A stretch of 64,000 bases of DNA from Pandoraea pulmonicola (GCF_000815105.2 NZ_CP010310.2:4650001-4714000), one strand, 5' to 3'. Positions 8,501 to 19,232 are shown, counted from the stretch's first letter. The notes: generated from the letters alone by a model not told the origin. Made by a program: numbers and translations.

Positions 8501-8562
8501 TTCCAAGTCGATGCGGCGTCGACGAAAATCGACGCTCATCTCCTGCTCCACCTTATTCCACC

Positions 8563-9276
8563 TTACTCTCCCAGATACGCGGCGCGCACCTTCGGATCGT
8601 CGAGCATGGTTTTGGCGTCGCCGGTCATCGTGACGAGACCACTGTCCATCACGTAGCCGCGGTGCGCGGCCTGCAGCGCCAGACGTGCGTTCTGCTCCAC
8701 GAGCAGCACCGTCACGCCCTCGGCCGACACCGTGCGCACCACTTCGAAGATCTTCTCGACCATGATCGGCGAGAGTCCCATCGACGGCTCGTCGAGCAGC
8801 AACAGCTTCGGCTGGCTCATGAGCGCACGCGCCATTGCCAGCATCTGCTGCTCACCGCCCGAGAGCGTGCCCGCGAGCTGGTCCTTGCGCTCCTTCAGAC
8901 GCGGAAAGATGCCGAACATCCGGTCGACGTCCTGCTTGATGCCCGCGTTGTCGTTGCGCAGATACGCGCCCATCTGCATGTTCTCGAGGATGGTCATGCG
9001 CGTGAAGATGCCACGACCTTCCGGCACCATCGCCAGCCCCTGCTTGAGCAGATCGAACGCCTTCACGCCACGAATCGACTTGCCCAGATACTCGATGTCG
9101 CCGTCGGCCCACGGCAACAGCCCCGTGATCGCCTTCATCGTGGTCGTCTTGCCCGCCCCGTTCGCGCCGATGAGCGTGACCAGCTCGCCCGGCTGAATGT
9201 TCAGGTCGATGCCCTTGACCGCCTTGATACCGCCATAAGCGACTTTCAGGCCCTTGATCGTCAACATTGCGCTCAT
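8563..9276 (-). CDS. livF: Branched-chain amino-acid ABC transporter ATPase LivF
   Basis: 237 residues with Walker A GANGAGKTT (37-45), Q-loop region, signature LSGGEQQ, Walker B LLLLDEPSMGLSP and the LivF-typical VEQNARLAL switch region. It is one of two ATPases that energise uptake of leucine, isoleucine and valine (or related compounds) through the LivHM channel. ATG 9276 overlaps the livG stop by one base (TGATG), which couples translation; the TTG just before it is less likely. Last gene of the importer operon. Confidence 0.95.
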   Translation of the reverse strand: MSAMLTIKGLKVAYGGIKAVKGIDLNIQPGELVTLIGANGAGKTTTMKAITGLLPWADGDIEYLGKSIRGVKAFDLLKQGLAMVPEGRGIFTRMTILENMQMGAYLRNDNAGIKQDVDRMFGIFPRLKERKDQLAGTLSGGEQQMLAMARALMSQPKLLLLDEPSMGLSPIMVEKIFEVVRTVSAEGVTVLLVEQNARLALQAAHRGYVMDSGLVTMTGDAKTMLDDPKVRAAYLGE

Positions 9277-10049
9277 CAATGGCCTCCCGCACCGAGATAC
9301 GCTTCAATCACCGCGGGATTGCGTTGCACATCCTGCGGCAAACCTTCGGCAATCACCTTGCCATAATCGAGCACCGTCATGCGGTTGCACAAGCCCATCA
9401 CCAGCTTCACGTCATGCTCGATGAGCAGGATCGTCTTGCCGTCGCTACGGATCTTGTCGAGCAGACCGCGCAGCTCCACCTTCTCGGTCGCGTTCATGCC
9501 GGCAGCCGGCTCGTCGAGCGCGAGCAGCTTCGGATCGGTCGCCAACGCACGCGCGATCTCGAGACGACGCTGGTGGCCGTACGAGAGGTTCGCCGCCGTG
9601 TAATTGGCGTACTTCGCCACGCCCACATACTCGAGCAACTCCATCGCACGATCGCGAATGGCACGCTCCTCGGCCTTCGCGCCCGGGTAGCGGACGATCG
9701 CGCCGATCACGCCCATCTTCGTGCGCACGTGGCGTCCGACCATCACGTTCTCGATCACGGTCATGCCGCCGAACAGGCGAATGTTCTGGAACGTGCGCGC
9801 AATGCCGGCCCTCGCCACTTCATGCACGGCCGTCGGTTTGTACGACTCGCCCGCCAGACGGAATTCGCCCGAATCCGGCGTGTAGAGACCGGTGATCACG
9901 TTGAAGAACGTGGTCTTGCCCGCACCGTTGGGGCCGATCAGGCCATAGATCTGCCCCGGCTTGATCTCCAGCCCCACATCGGTGAGGGCCTGCAGACCGC
10001 CGAAGCGCTTGTTCACGCCCTTGACGGACAGAAGAATTTGTTCGCTCAT
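9276..10049 (-). CDS. livG: Branched-chain amino-acid ABC transporter ATPase LivG
   Basis: 257 residues. Walker A GPNGAGKTT (39-47), signature LSYGHQRRLEIARAL and Walker B LLALDEPAAGM identify the LivG subfamily, which also has the characteristic C-terminal extension YGKVIAEGLPQDVQRNPAVIEAYLG. It pairs with LivF below the LivHM permeases. ATG 10049 lies 21 bp after the livM stop. Confidence 0.95.
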   Translation of the reverse strand: MSEQILLSVKGVNKRFGGLQALTDVGLEIKPGQIYGLIGPNGAGKTTFFNVITGLYTPDSGEFRLAGESYKPTAVHEVARAGIARTFQNIRLFGGMTVIENVMVGRHVRTKMGVIGAIVRYPGAKAEERAIRDRAMELLEYVGVAKYANYTAANLSYGHQRRLEIARALATDPKLLALDEPAAGMNATEKVELRGLLDKIRSDGKTILLIEHDVKLVMGLCNRMTVLDYGKVIAEGLPQDVQRNPAVIEAYLGAGGH

Positions 10050-10070
10050 CTTGAATTCGTCTCCCTCGGC

Positions 10071-11207
<1,137 letters not shown>

Positions 11208-11225
11208 GATGTGTTTCCTCCCCGC

Positions 11226-12176
11226 TCAGGCACGATCGGCCACGCGTTCGCCAAGCAGACCGCTCGGACGGAACACCAGCACGACGATCAGGACGATGAA
11301 CGCAAAAACGTCCTGGTAGTTACTTCCGAATACCCCACCGGTGAGATCGCCGATGTAGCCGGCACCGAGCGCTTCGATCAGGCCGAGCAGCACGCCGCCG
11401 ACCATCGCGCCTTGCAGGTTGCCGATGCCGCCGAGCACGGCGGCCGTGAAGGCCTTCATGCCAGGGATGAACCCCATGTAGAAGTGGGCGTTGCCGTAGT
11501 TCGAGGCCATCATCACGCCCGCGAGCGCCGCCAGGGCGCCGCCCAGCGCGAAGGTCGCGGAAATCACGAAGTTGGGATTCACGCCCATGAGGCCCGCCAC
11601 GTTGCGGTTTTCCGCCGTCGCCCGCATGGCGCGCCCGAGCTTGGTACGGTTCACGAGCTGCGTCAGACCGAACATCACCAGGAATGCGACCACGACGATC
11701 ACGATACCGGTGCCGTTGGTCACCGCCCCCGGATGCTCGCCGCGTTGCGGAATGATCGTGAGCGCATCGGTCGGCAGCAGTTGCGGGAACGAGAGCGGGT
11801 TGCGCGACCAGATCAGCATGGCGATGGTCTGCAGCAGCAGCGACACGCCAATGGCGGTGATCAGCGGCGCGAGACGCGGTGCGTTGCGCAGCGGCCGATA
11901 GGCCACGCGCTCGATCACGACGTTGGCCAGGGCACACACGGGCATGCACACGAGCGTGGCAATGGCCAGCATGAGCGCCGGGTTCATGTCCGGCGCGACC
12001 TTCAACAACAGGTTGATGGTGGACAGCGCGACCATGGCGCCGATCATCATCACGTCGGCGTGGGCAAAGTTGATGATGCCCAGAATGCCGTAGACCATCG
12101 TATAGCCCAGTGCAATGATCGCGTAGACGCTGCCAAGCACGAGGCCGTTCAAGATTTGTTGGATAAAAATATCCAT
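11226..12176 (-). CDS. livH: Branched-chain amino-acid ABC transporter permease LivH
   Basis: 316 residues, starting MDIFIQQILNGLVLGSVYAI as in LivH proteins. ATG 12176 is preceded by AGGAG, which decides it over the upstream in-frame codons that would add a polar extension. The loop LGRAMRATAENRNVAGLMGVN is the conserved coupling loop contacting the ATPases. First gene of the permease/ATPase set; a hairpin lies between it and the binding-protein gene upstream. Confidence 0.95.
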   Translation of the reverse strand: MDIFIQQILNGLVLGSVYAIIALGYTMVYGILGIINFAHADVMMIGAMVALSTINLLLKVAPDMNPALMLAIATLVCMPVCALANVVIERVAYRPLRNAPRLAPLITAIGVSLLLQTIAMLIWSRNPLSFPQLLPTDALTIIPQRGEHPGAVTNGTGIVIVVVAFLVMFGLTQLVNRTKLGRAMRATAENRNVAGLMGVNPNFVISATFALGGALAALAGVMMASNYGNAHFYMGFIPGMKAFTAAVLGGIGNLQGAMVGGVLLGLIEALGAGYIGDLTGGVFGSNYQDVFAFIVLIVVLVFRPSGLLGERVADRA

Positions 12177-12326
12177 GAAACTAACTCCTTGTCCCGAAAA
12201 CGGGCTCCCGGCGCGCTTGCCCGATAGGGCGTGCGACGAGGCCGGAAGAACTGCGGGTAATGAGGCGTAATCCTGTGTCAGGAGGGGGGCCGTGCCCGTC
12301 ATGCAGGCACGACATCGTTCCGCAGA

Positions 12327-12367
12327 TAAAGAAACGGCACCGAACGGGTAGGCAACGGTGCCGTTTC
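12327..12367 (-). terminator. Hairpin between livK and livH (partial terminator)
   Basis: A perfect 12-bp stem (GAAACGGCACCG 12331-12342 with CGGTGCCGTTTC 12356-12367) ends on the minus strand in a short T-run. It sits in the 211-bp gap after the binding-protein gene. A weak terminator or RNA-stabilising stem here would give more binding protein than permease, as is common in ABC importers. Confidence 0.65.
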
Positions 12368-12387
12368 ATGGCGCAAGCGCCCGGGAC

Positions 12388-13596
12388 TTACATCTTCACC
12401 ACGTCAAGCACGCTCTTCTTCTTGTCCTTGTAGTTGTAGAGCGTGATCACCGGCTCCTTCATGTCGCCCTTGCTGTCGAAGGCGATGTGACCGATGACAC
12501 CCTTGTAATCCGTGGCGGGCATGGCAGCCAGGATCTTCGCCGGGTCCGCCGAATTGGCACGCTTCATGGCGTCGATGATCACGTTGATGGCGTCATACGT
12601 GAACGGGGCGTAGATCTGGATCGGCTGCTTGAAGCGATCTTCGTAACGCTTCGAGAAGTCCGCACCGCCCTCCATCTTCGACAGCGCCATGCCCGCTTCC
12701 GAGCAGACGATGTTGTCGATGGCGTCGCCGGCCAGTTCGGCCACCTTGTCGGTACACACGCCGTCGCCGGCCAGCACCTTGGCGCCGATGCCCAGTTCCT
12801 TCGACTGCTTGGCGAACGGGCCGCCGGTGGCGTCCATACCGCCGTACATGATGATGTCCGGACGCTCGCCCTTGATCTTCGTCAGAATCGCGCGGAAGTC
12901 CGTGGCCTTGTCGTTGGTCGCGTCGTGCGAGAGCACCTTCAGGCCGTTGGCCTTGGCGGTCTTCTCGAACTCGTCGGCCAGCCCCTTGCCGTAGGCCGTT
13001 GCGTCATCGACGATGGCCACCGACTTGGCGCCCAACGACTTCGTGGCGTAGTTGGCGAGTGCCGGACCCTGCTGGGCGTCCGTTGCCACGACGCGATAGG
13101 TCGTCTTGAAGCCCTGCTGGGTATAGGCCGGATTGGTTGCCGACGGGGAGATCTGAACGAGGCCGGCGTCACTGTAGATCTTCGAGGCCGGGATCGTGGT
13201 GCCCGAGTTCAAGTGACCCACCACCGCGACCACCTTCTCGTCGACGAGCTTCTGGGCAACTTGCGTTGCGGTCTTCGGATCGGCGGCATCGTCTTCCGCC
13301 ACCAGTTCCAGCTTGACCGGCTTGCCGTCGATCGTCAGGCCAGCCTTGTTGGCTTCTTCGACGGCGAGGCGTGCACCATTTTCGTTATCTTTGCCCAAGT
13401 GAGCAATTTGGCCCGTCAATGGTGCAACGTGACCAATTTTGACTACAACCGCATCGCCGCCCCCGCTGGCGGCAGTCGTCGCGGCAGGTGCAGAAGCGGC
13501 ACCCGAACCGGCCTGCTTTTCTTCCTTCTGACCGCATGCCGCCAACAGCGTCACTGCCGCGACCACGGGCAGTACCTTCGCGAACTTGAGTTGCAT
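12388..13596 (-). CDS. livK: Branched-chain amino-acid ABC transporter substrate-binding lipoprotein
   Basis: 402 residues. Signal peptide MQLKFAKVLPVVAAVTLLAAC with lipobox LAAC, a Ser/Ala/Gly linker, then a type-I periplasmic binding fold (VKIGHVAPLTGQIAHLGKDNENGARLAVEEAN; VVGHLNSGTTIPASKIY; SPSATNPAYTQQGF). ATG 13596 has AGGAGATA upstream; the frame continues further upstream but without a signal peptide. It delivers Leu/Ile/Val-type substrates to LivHMGF. The gene is first in the operon and presumably driven from the long AT-rich region to its right. Confidence 0.9.
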   Translation of the reverse strand: MQLKFAKVLPVVAAVTLLAACGQKEEKQAGSGAASAPAATTAASGGGDAVVVKIGHVAPLTGQIAHLGKDNENGARLAVEEANKAGLTIDGKPVKLELVAEDDAADPKTATQVAQKLVDEKVVAVVGHLNSGTTIPASKIYSDAGLVQISPSATNPAYTQQGFKTTYRVVATDAQQGPALANYATKSLGAKSVAIVDDATAYGKGLADEFEKTAKANGLKVLSHDATNDKATDFRAILTKIKGERPDIIMYGGMDATGGPFAKQSKELGIGAKVLAGDGVCTDKVAELAGDAIDNIVCSEAGMALSKMEGGADFSKRYEDRFKQPIQIYAPFTYDAINVIIDAMKRANSADPAKILAAMPATDYKGVIGHIAFDSKGDMKEPVITLYNYKDKKKSVLDVVKM

Positions 13597-14011
13597 GTGA
13601 TTATCTCCTGATTGTCGGCGCTTTAATAACGCCAATGACGTCAATGACGCCAATTCAATGTTTCGTATGCGAAACGCGCGCATTGTAACTCCATTCTTTG
13701 CGGCTGCGACGCCCGCCGCCACAGGGTTTTCCATAATGGAGGCCTAAGGTTTATACCAACTTGTGCAACCCTGAATTTTCAAAAGCGCAACCCCGGATTC
13801 GTTAAAGATTTTATTCACCCGCGCGCATCGGCACGGGCGGCTTCATGGTGCATGCAACGCACCATCTATGGGCCTCAATAGCGCACCAACCCAATAAGCA
13901 ATTCCTGTGCCCAATCGCTCTGGAGGTTTTCGTCTAATTAAGGAAGCATATAAATAACTGGTCTTTCAAAAAACGGTTATCGCTTTTTCGATTCAATTCC
14001 ATAATTGTTGA

Positions 14012-14126
14012 ATTAAGAATTGCGGCAATCAGTTTCAATAGATGAGACGCAAAAGTGCACCGATTCGGACATGCGGGAATTTTGCAAAATGTGCGATGTC
14101 CGCGCATAAATTCCGCAATGTTTTTT
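14012..14126 (+). ncRNA. Candidate small RNA in the livK-ispH gap
   Basis: A possible promoter TTATCG-N17-CATAAT (13977-14005) points into a sequence ending in a stem GCGGGAATTT/AAATTCCGC (14073-14082 with 14108-14116, one bulged G), with an inner stem in its loop and six T at 14121-14126. This is the layout of a ~115-nt RNA with an intrinsic terminator. No family was recognised; structure alone supports it. Confidence 0.3.
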
Positions 14127-14234
14127 GAGCTGGATCAAGAGACCATCCGAGTCAATTACGGAAGGGCATCGGCGCGCCGATGACGGCGGTAGGGATAGCG
14201 CCCGAAGGAAAAACGGGCGGCGGGGTGAAAGGCA

Positions 14235-14271
14235 ATAAAAAACCGGAGGTCGCCGATGCGACACTCCGGTT
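14235..14271 (-). terminator. Terminator of fkpB-ispH
   Basis: Stem AACCGGAG/CTCCGGTT (14241-14248 with 14264-14271) with, on the minus strand, TTTTTTATT following. It lies 114 bp beyond the ispH stop. Confidence 0.8.
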
Positions 14272-14384
14272 CGATGGCGACGCGGCGCCTGCGTTGCGTG
14301 TGTGGTGCGGGTGCGGGTGCGTTGCGACTGTGGTGCGTGTGCGGCGTTAACGCGAACCGCAGCCGCTTTTCACGAGGTTGGCGC

Positions 14385-15359
14385 TCAGCCGGCCGCCACC
14401 TGCGTGAGGCCCTTGGGCAGCGGGAACGCAATGTTCTCCTCGACGCCCTCGAGCACCTTGACCTGAGTCACGCCCAGTTCGCGCAGACGCGACACGATCG
14501 ACTGTGCCAGGACTTCCGGCGCCGATGCCCCTGCCGTCACGCCAATACGACGCTTGCCGTCGAACCACTCGGGCTTGAGCTGATCCGGCGAATCGATCAT
14601 GTAGGCCGGCACGCCCATCTTCTCGGCGACTTCGCGCAGGCGGTTCGAGTTGGAACTGTTCGGGCTGCCAACGACCACCACGACGTCACACTGCGGCGCC
14701 ATGAATTTCACGGCGTCCTGGCGGTTCTGCGTGGCGTAGCAGATGTCCTGCTTCTTCGGCTCGGTGATCGACGGGAAGCGCGTCTTGAGCGCGTTGATGA
14801 CCTCGGCGGCGTCGTCCACGGAGAGCGTCGTCTGCGTCACGTAAGCCAGCTTGCTCTCGTCGGCGACTTGCAGAGCCAGGACGTCCTCTATCGTCTCCAC
14901 GAGGAACATGCCCTCGCCCGACTGCCCCATCGTACCTTCGACTTCCGGATGGCCCTTGTGGCCGATCATGATGATCTCCAGGCCCTGGTCGCGCATCTTC
15001 GCGACTTCGACGTGCACCTTGGTCACCAGCGGACACGTGGCGTCGAAAATGCGAAGGCCACGGGCTTCCGCTTCGGTGCGAACGGCCTGCGACACGCCGT
15101 GGGCGCTGAAAATCAACGTGTTGCCGGGTGGCACGTCCGTCAGTTCCTCGACGAAGATCGCGCCCTTCTTGCGCAAATTCTCGACGACGTACGCGTTGTG
15201 CACGATCTCGTGGCGCACGTAGATCGGCGCGCCGTACATCGCCAGCGCGCGCTCGACAATCTCAATGGCACGGTCGACGCCAGCACAGAAGCCTCGCGGC
15301 TGGGCCAGCAGGATTTCCGCATCCGACAGCGTCGGTGCTACGAATTGGGTGGCGCTCAT
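14385..15359 (-). CDS. ispH: 4-hydroxy-3-methylbut-2-enyl diphosphate reductase IspH
   Basis: 324 residues. The three 4Fe-4S cluster cysteines are visible in [11 protein letters not shown] (C25), [11 protein letters not shown] and [10 protein letters not shown], with the substrate-binding [10 protein letters not shown] motif and the HGVS and [11 protein letters not shown] segments. It performs the last step of the MEP isoprenoid pathway, reducing HMBPP to IPP and DMAPP in the cytosol. ATG 15359 lies 8 bp after the fkpB stop, an old and widely conserved gene pair. Confidence 0.97.
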   Translation of the reverse strand: MSATQFVAPTLSDAEILLAQPRGFCAGVDRAIEIVERALAMYGAPIYVRHEIVHNAYVVENLRKKGAIFVEELTDVPPGNTLIFSAHGVSQAVRTEAEARGLRIFDATCPLVTKVHVEVAKMRDQGLEIIMIGHKGHPEVEGTMGQSGEGMFLVETIEDVLALQVADESKLAYVTQTTLSVDDAAEVINALKTRFPSITEPKKQDICYATQNRQDAVKFMAPQCDVVVVVGSPNSSNSNRLREVAEKMGVPAYMIDSPDQLKPEWFDGKRRIGVTAGASAPEVLAQSIVSRLRELGVTQVKVLEGVEENIAFPLPKGLTQVAAG

Positions 15360-15367
15360 CTCGATTC

Positions 15368-15823
15368 CTACAGAATGCCGATAATCCGGGCTTCGAACAC
15401 GATCGGCTGTCCGGCCAGCGGGTGGTTGAAGTCGAACAATGCCCAGCCGTCGCCCAGTTCGCGCAGGATGCCCGCGTAGCGGCCACCGCTCGGCGCGTTG
15501 AACTCGACCAGGTCGCCCACGCTGTATTCCTCGCCAAAGTTGCTGTTTTCCTGCAGCGTCTTCATCGAGACGCGCTGCAGCAACTCGGGATTACGCGGGC
15601 CGAACGCCTGCTCGGGCGCCAGTTCGATGCGGCGCCGCTCCCCCACCGTCATTCCCAGCAACGCCTGCTCCAGCGTCGGCGCCATCTGGCCACCGCCGAG
15701 CTGCAGCGTGGCAGGCGTGCCTTCGAAAGTGTTGACAATGTCCGCACCGTCGGGCGCGGCAATCCGGTAGTGGAGCGTCAGATAGGAATCGTCTTGAACC
15801 ACGGGGGTTGCGACAGAACTCAT
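15368..15823 (-). CDS. fkpB: FKBP-type peptidyl-prolyl isomerase SlpA/FkpB
   Basis: 151 residues. An FKBP core split by an inserted-flap domain ([29 protein letters not shown]) and the closing [17 protein letters not shown] segment identify the SlyD/SlpA group, here without a His-rich metal tail. It is a cytosolic proline isomerase and chaperone. ATG 15823 and a likely -10 (TACAAT on the minus strand near 15857) face the divergent radC gene. A GACGCG/CGCGTC inverted repeat (15864-15878) lies between the two. Confidence 0.93.
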   Translation of the reverse strand: MSSVATPVVQDDSYLTLHYRIAAPDGADIVNTFEGTPATLQLGGGQMAPTLEQALLGMTVGERRRIELAPEQAFGPRNPELLQRVSMKTLQENSNFGEEYSVGDLVEFNAPSGGRYAGILRELGDGWALFDFNHPLAGQPIVFEARIIGIL

Positions 15824-15982
15824 GGGGGTCTCACAGCAGGGTCAAGCTATTATTGTAAATGACGACGCGTTGCGCGTCCGGCTCCCCATCGAAGCTGCCC
15901 CGATTTTTTCCGTCGGCGGCGGTACCTTTATTTGAGACGCACCGGCATCATGCGCCCGGGCGCGTCCGCCACAGGAGTCGTC

Positions 15983-16657
15983 ATGTCCATCGCCCAATGG
16001 CCGCTCACCGAGCGTCCCCGCGAAAAAATGCTCGCTCGCGGCCCCGGCGCGCTCTCCGACGCCGAATTGCTCGCCATCCTGCTGCGCACCGGCTCGCACG
16101 GACGCAACGCCGTCGATCTCGGCCGCGAATTGCTCGCCCGCAGCGGCTCGCTCGCCCGGCTTCTCGCCATGCCGTTCGAGACGCTGCGCCAAGTCCCGGG
16201 GCTCGGTCAGGCCAAGTGCCTCCAATTTCAGGCCGCGCTCGAAGTTGCGCGCCGCATGCTCGGTGAAGGCATGCAGGCCGGCAGCCTCCTCGATTCGCCC
16301 GCGCGCGTACGCGATTACCTTCGGCTCACGCTGCAGGACCGCTCGCGCGAGCGCTTCGCCTGTCTGTTTCTCGATGCCTCCCACCGGCTCGTGAGCACGC
16401 GGGTGATGTTCGAGGGCACGCTCACCCAGACCTGCGCCTACCCGAGGGAAATCGTGCGGGCTGCCCTGGAAGTCCATGCGGCGGCGGTGATCGTCGCCCA
16501 TAATCATCCGTCCGGCGTGCCGCACCCGAGCGCCGCCGACCTGGCGCTCACGCGGCAACTGGGCGAAGCACTGGCGCTGCTCGAGATCCGCCTGCTGGAT
16601 CATTTCATCGTGGCCGGCAGCAGTGTGTACTCGCTCGCAGAGCACGGCGAGGTGTGA
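15983..16657 (+). CDS. radC: RadC-family JAB-domain protein
   Basis: 224 residues. An N-terminal helix-hairpin-helix-like region (PRRE-type start PLTERPREKMLARGP; LLAILLRTG; LRQVPGLGQAKCLQFQAALEVARR) is followed by a JAB/MPN domain with the metal-site signature HNHPSGVPHPSAAD. ATG 15983 has CAGGAG upstream; the in-frame start at 15932 has none. Once thought a recombinational repair protein, its role is unsettled. Confidence 0.93.
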   Translation: MSIAQWPLTERPREKMLARGPGALSDAELLAILLRTGSHGRNAVDLGRELLARSGSLARLLAMPFETLRQVPGLGQAKCLQFQAALEVARRMLGEGMQAGSLLDSPARVRDYLRLTLQDRSRERFACLFLDASHRLVSTRVMFEGTLTQTCAYPREIVRAALEVHAAAVIVAHNHPSGVPHPSAADLALTRQLGEALALLEIRLLDHFIVAGSSVYSLAEHGEV

Positions 16658-16792
16658 CTTCCTGCAACATTTGCACAAGAATTTGGCAAGCATGTCGCGT
16701 TCGGGGGCTGCTTGCGCTATAATCCGTCCCTTCCCCGAATCTCCGACAGACGTTTCCCGCCAGGGACTCGCATCCTACATCGACTAAAGCGA

Positions 16793-16822
16793 TTGATTTG
16801 TCTGGGATTTTTGTGGTATTAT
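16793..16822 (+). promoter_or_regulatory. Promoter of rpmB-rpmG
   Basis: TTGATT (16793-16798), 18-bp spacer, TATTAT (16817-16822), 60 bp before rpmB. A second -10-like TATAAT is at 16718-16723, so two promoters are possible. Confidence 0.55.
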
Positions 16823-16882
16823 CGCGGTCTGTCTTTTCGACTCACCATTTTTTTACACAGAATTCTGGGTTAGGAGTGCTTC

Positions 16883-17116
16883 ATGGCACGCGTATGTCAA
16901 GTGACCGGGAAAGCGCCGATGGTCGGCAACAACGTTTCCCACGCCAACAACAAAACCAAGCGCCGTTTTCTCCCGAACTTGCAAAATCGCCGGTTCTGGG
17001 TTGAGAGCGAAAACCGTTGGGTGCGTCTGCGCATTTCGAATGCGGGTCTGCGCCTGATCGACAAGAATGGCATCGACGCCGTTCTGGCCGACCTGCGTTC
17101 GCGCAACGCCATCTAA
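16883..17116 (+). CDS. rpmB: 50S ribosomal protein L28
   Basis: 77 residues, [32 protein letters not shown] at the start, full length for bacterial L28. It is the 'C-' type with a single Cys, not the zinc-binding form. TTAGGAG precedes the start. Co-transcribed with rpmG 16 bp downstream, the usual pair. Confidence 0.98.
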   Translation: MARVCQVTGKAPMVGNNVSHANNKTKRRFLPNLQNRRFWVESENRWVRLRISNAGLRLIDKNGIDAVLADLRSRNAI

Positions 17117-17132
17117 GTTTTAGGAGCTCATC

Positions 17133-17300
17133 ATGGCAAAAGGCGCTCGCGACAAGATCAAGCTGGAATCGACCGCTGGCACGGGTCATTTCTACACGAC
17201 CACCAAGAACAAGCGTACCCATCCGGAAAAGATGGAAATCAGCAAGTTCGATCCGGTGGCTCGTAAGCATGTGCCGTACAAGGAAACCAAGATCAAATAA
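17133..17300 (+). CDS. rpmG: 50S ribosomal protein L33
   Basis: 55 residues read directly from the sequence: [20 protein letters not shown] at the start and VPYKETKIK at the end. The zinc-ribbon cysteines found in C+ L33 proteins are absent, so this is the zinc-independent form. TAGGAG lies just upstream of ATG 17133. Second gene of the rpmB-rpmG operon. Confidence 0.97.
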   Translation: MAKGARDKIKLESTAGTGHFYTTTKNKRTHPEKMEISKFDPVARKHVPYKETKIK

Positions 17301-17343
17301 GATCAACAGGTTTTCTCGCGGCAGTTCGCTGCTGCGTTCGATA

Positions 17344-17365
17344 CCCCGCCACTGGCGGGGTTTTT
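17344..17365 (+). terminator. Terminator of rpmB-rpmG
   Basis: CCCCGCC-ACT-GGCGGGG (17344-17360) followed by five T. Confidence 0.9.
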
Positions 17366-17543
17366 CATTTCTGGCGCCCCAAAATCCGCCGCGCTACGCT
17401 TTGCGTAGTCAGGCAAGGCACTATTTCGTCAATGTGCGCATAGCCTCCTGTGTCACTCGCGTATTGACTCGCTATACTGGCTCACTTTCCATTACGAGAA
17501 TCGCCCCACCGCCGTGGCGACGACTCCGGAGACAGCCCGTATC

Positions 17544-19148
17544 ATGAATTTCGATGTCGTTATCGTCGGCAGTGGACTCGCCGGCCAGTCCGTCGCCCTG
17601 CATCTGGCCGACACCTGCCGCGTGGCACTGGTTGCCAAGCGCCCCATGCCCGAGGGGGCGAGTGACTGGGCGCAGGGCGGCATCGCCGCGGTACTGGACT
17701 CGACCGACAGCATCGACGAGCATGTGGCCGATACCCTCGTTGCCGGCGCCGGGCTGTGCGACGAAGGGGCCACGCGCTTCATCGTCGAACACGGCCGGGA
17801 AGCGATCGAATGGCTCATCGCCCAGGGTGTGCCCTTCACCCGCGACGACGACGCCGAACTCGGCTTCCATCTCACGCGCGAAGGCGGCCACAGTCATCGC
17901 CGCATCATTCATGCCGCCGATGCCACGGGGCACGCCGTCATCGCCACGCTGACCGAGCGCGTGCGCCGCCATCCGAACATCACGCTTTTCGAGAACCACT
18001 TCGCGGTCGACCTGATCACGTCCGATCGCGCCGACGCAGCGCCAACGGCTGGACGTCACTGTCAGGGCCTGTACGTGCAGGATCTGCGCACTGGCGAAGT
18101 GCACGCCATGACCGCGCGCCACACGGTTCTGGCCACGGGCGGCGCGGGCAAGGTTTATCTCTACACCACGAACCCCGACACCGCCACCGGGGACGGCATT
18201 GCAATGGCATGGCGCGCCGGTTGCCGGATCGCGAACATGGAATTCATCCAGTTCCATCCGACATGCCTCTACCATCCCTACGCCAAGTCCTTCCTGATCA
18301 CCGAAGCCGTGCGCGGCGAAGGCGGACGACTCGTACTGCCCGACGGCACGCGCTTCATGCTTGCGCACGATCCGCGCGCCGAACTGGCGCCGCGTGACAT
18401 CGTGGCCCGCGCCATCGACTTCGAAATGAAGAAGCACGGACTCGACTGCGTGTACCTGGACATCAGCCATCAGAGCCCGGAATTCCTGCGCGAGCATTTC
18501 CCCACGATCCTGGCGCGTTGCGCCGAGTTCGGCATCGACATCACGAAGCAACCGATCCCAGTCGTACCCGCGGCGCATTACACTTGCGGCGGCATCGTCA
18601 CCGACATGCAGGGCCGCACCGATCTACCGGGGCTGCATGCGGTCGGCGAAGCTACTTATACCGGCCTGCACGGCGCCAACCGGCTCGCCAGCAACTCGCT
18701 GCTCGAATGCATCGTGCTCGGCAAGGCCGCCGCCGAGGACATTCAACGCGGCGAATTCACACATCCTGCCGCTGCCGATGTGCCCGCCTGGGACGAAAGC
18801 CGTGTGTCGGACGCCGACGAGGAAGTCGTGGTGGCCCACAACTGGGACGAACTGCGTCGCATGATGTGGAACTACGTCGGCATCGTGCGCACGACCAAAC
18901 GGCTCGAGCGCGCACAGCATCGCATCGCGCTGCTGCGCGAGGAAATCGCCGAGTATTACGCGAATTTCCGTGTGAGCCGGGATCTGCTCGAGCTGCGCAA
19001 TCTGGTCGACGTCGCCTCGCTCATCGTGGACAGCGCACTGTCGCGCCATGAGAGCCGCGGCCTGCATTTCTCGCGCGACTTCCCCGATACGCTGCCCAAG
19101 GCACTGCCGACCGTCCTCTCGCCGAAGCTGCCGCGCCGCGAGCACTGA
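17544..19148 (+). CDS. nadB: L-aspartate oxidase
   Basis: 534 residues. FAD-binding VVIVGSGLAGQSVAL near the N-terminus, SDWAQGGIAAV, HSHRRIIHAADATG, QFHPTCLYHP and EAVRGEGGRLV are the NadB/succinate-dehydrogenase flavoprotein signatures. It oxidises L-aspartate to iminoaspartate, the first step of NAD synthesis; NadA uses the product. ATG 17544 puts the Rossmann motif at residue 4 and has GGAGAC 10 bp upstream; GTG 17514 in frame is possible. A -10-like TATACT lies at 17473-17478. It converges on nadC-nadA, so all de novo NAD genes meet here. Confidence 0.95.
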   Translation: MNFDVVIVGSGLAGQSVALHLADTCRVALVAKRPMPEGASDWAQGGIAAVLDSTDSIDEHVADTLVAGAGLCDEGATRFIVEHGREAIEWLIAQGVPFTRDDDAELGFHLTREGGHSHRRIIHAADATGHAVIATLTERVRRHPNITLFENHFAVDLITSDRADAAPTAGRHCQGLYVQDLRTGEVHAMTARHTVLATGGAGKVYLYTTNPDTATGDGIAMAWRAGCRIANMEFIQFHPTCLYHPYAKSFLITEAVRGEGGRLVLPDGTRFMLAHDPRAELAPRDIVARAIDFEMKKHGLDCVYLDISHQSPEFLREHFPTILARCAEFGIDITKQPIPVVPAAHYTCGGIVTDMQGRTDLPGLHAVGEATYTGLHGANRLASNSLLECIVLGKAAAEDIQRGEFTHPAAADVPAWDESRVSDADEEVVVAHNWDELRRMMWNYVGIVRTTKRLERAQHRIALLREEIAEYYANFRVSRDLLELRNLVDVASLIVDSALSRHESRGLHFSRDFPDTLPKALPTVLSPKLPRREH

Positions 19149-19167
19149 CGCGCAGCCCACGTGCCAT

Positions 19168-19197
19168 AAAAAAAGCCGCAGGTCCGACCCTGCGGCT
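19168..19197 (-). terminator. Terminator between nadB and nadC
   Basis: Stem AGCCGCAGG/CCTGCGGCT (19174-19182 with 19189-19197); the minus strand then reads seven T, so it mainly ends the nadA-nadC transcript, and may work weakly for nadB too. Confidence 0.85.
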
Positions 19198-19232
19198 TGT
19201 TGGCTTGAAGCGAACGAGAACTCAATCGAAGC

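Larger units (their letters stand above)
13597..14384. other. 788-bp gap between livK and ispH, AT-rich in the middle
   Basis: No convincing protein gene. It holds the livK upstream region with two inverted repeats (GTTTCG/CGAAAC at 13660-13675 and ATGGTGC/GCACCAT at 13845-13865, possible operators), an AT-rich stretch about 13900-14160 containing a candidate small RNA, and on the right the ispH terminator followed by G/T-rich imperfect GTGCGG repeats (about 14296-14346). Confidence 0.6.
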
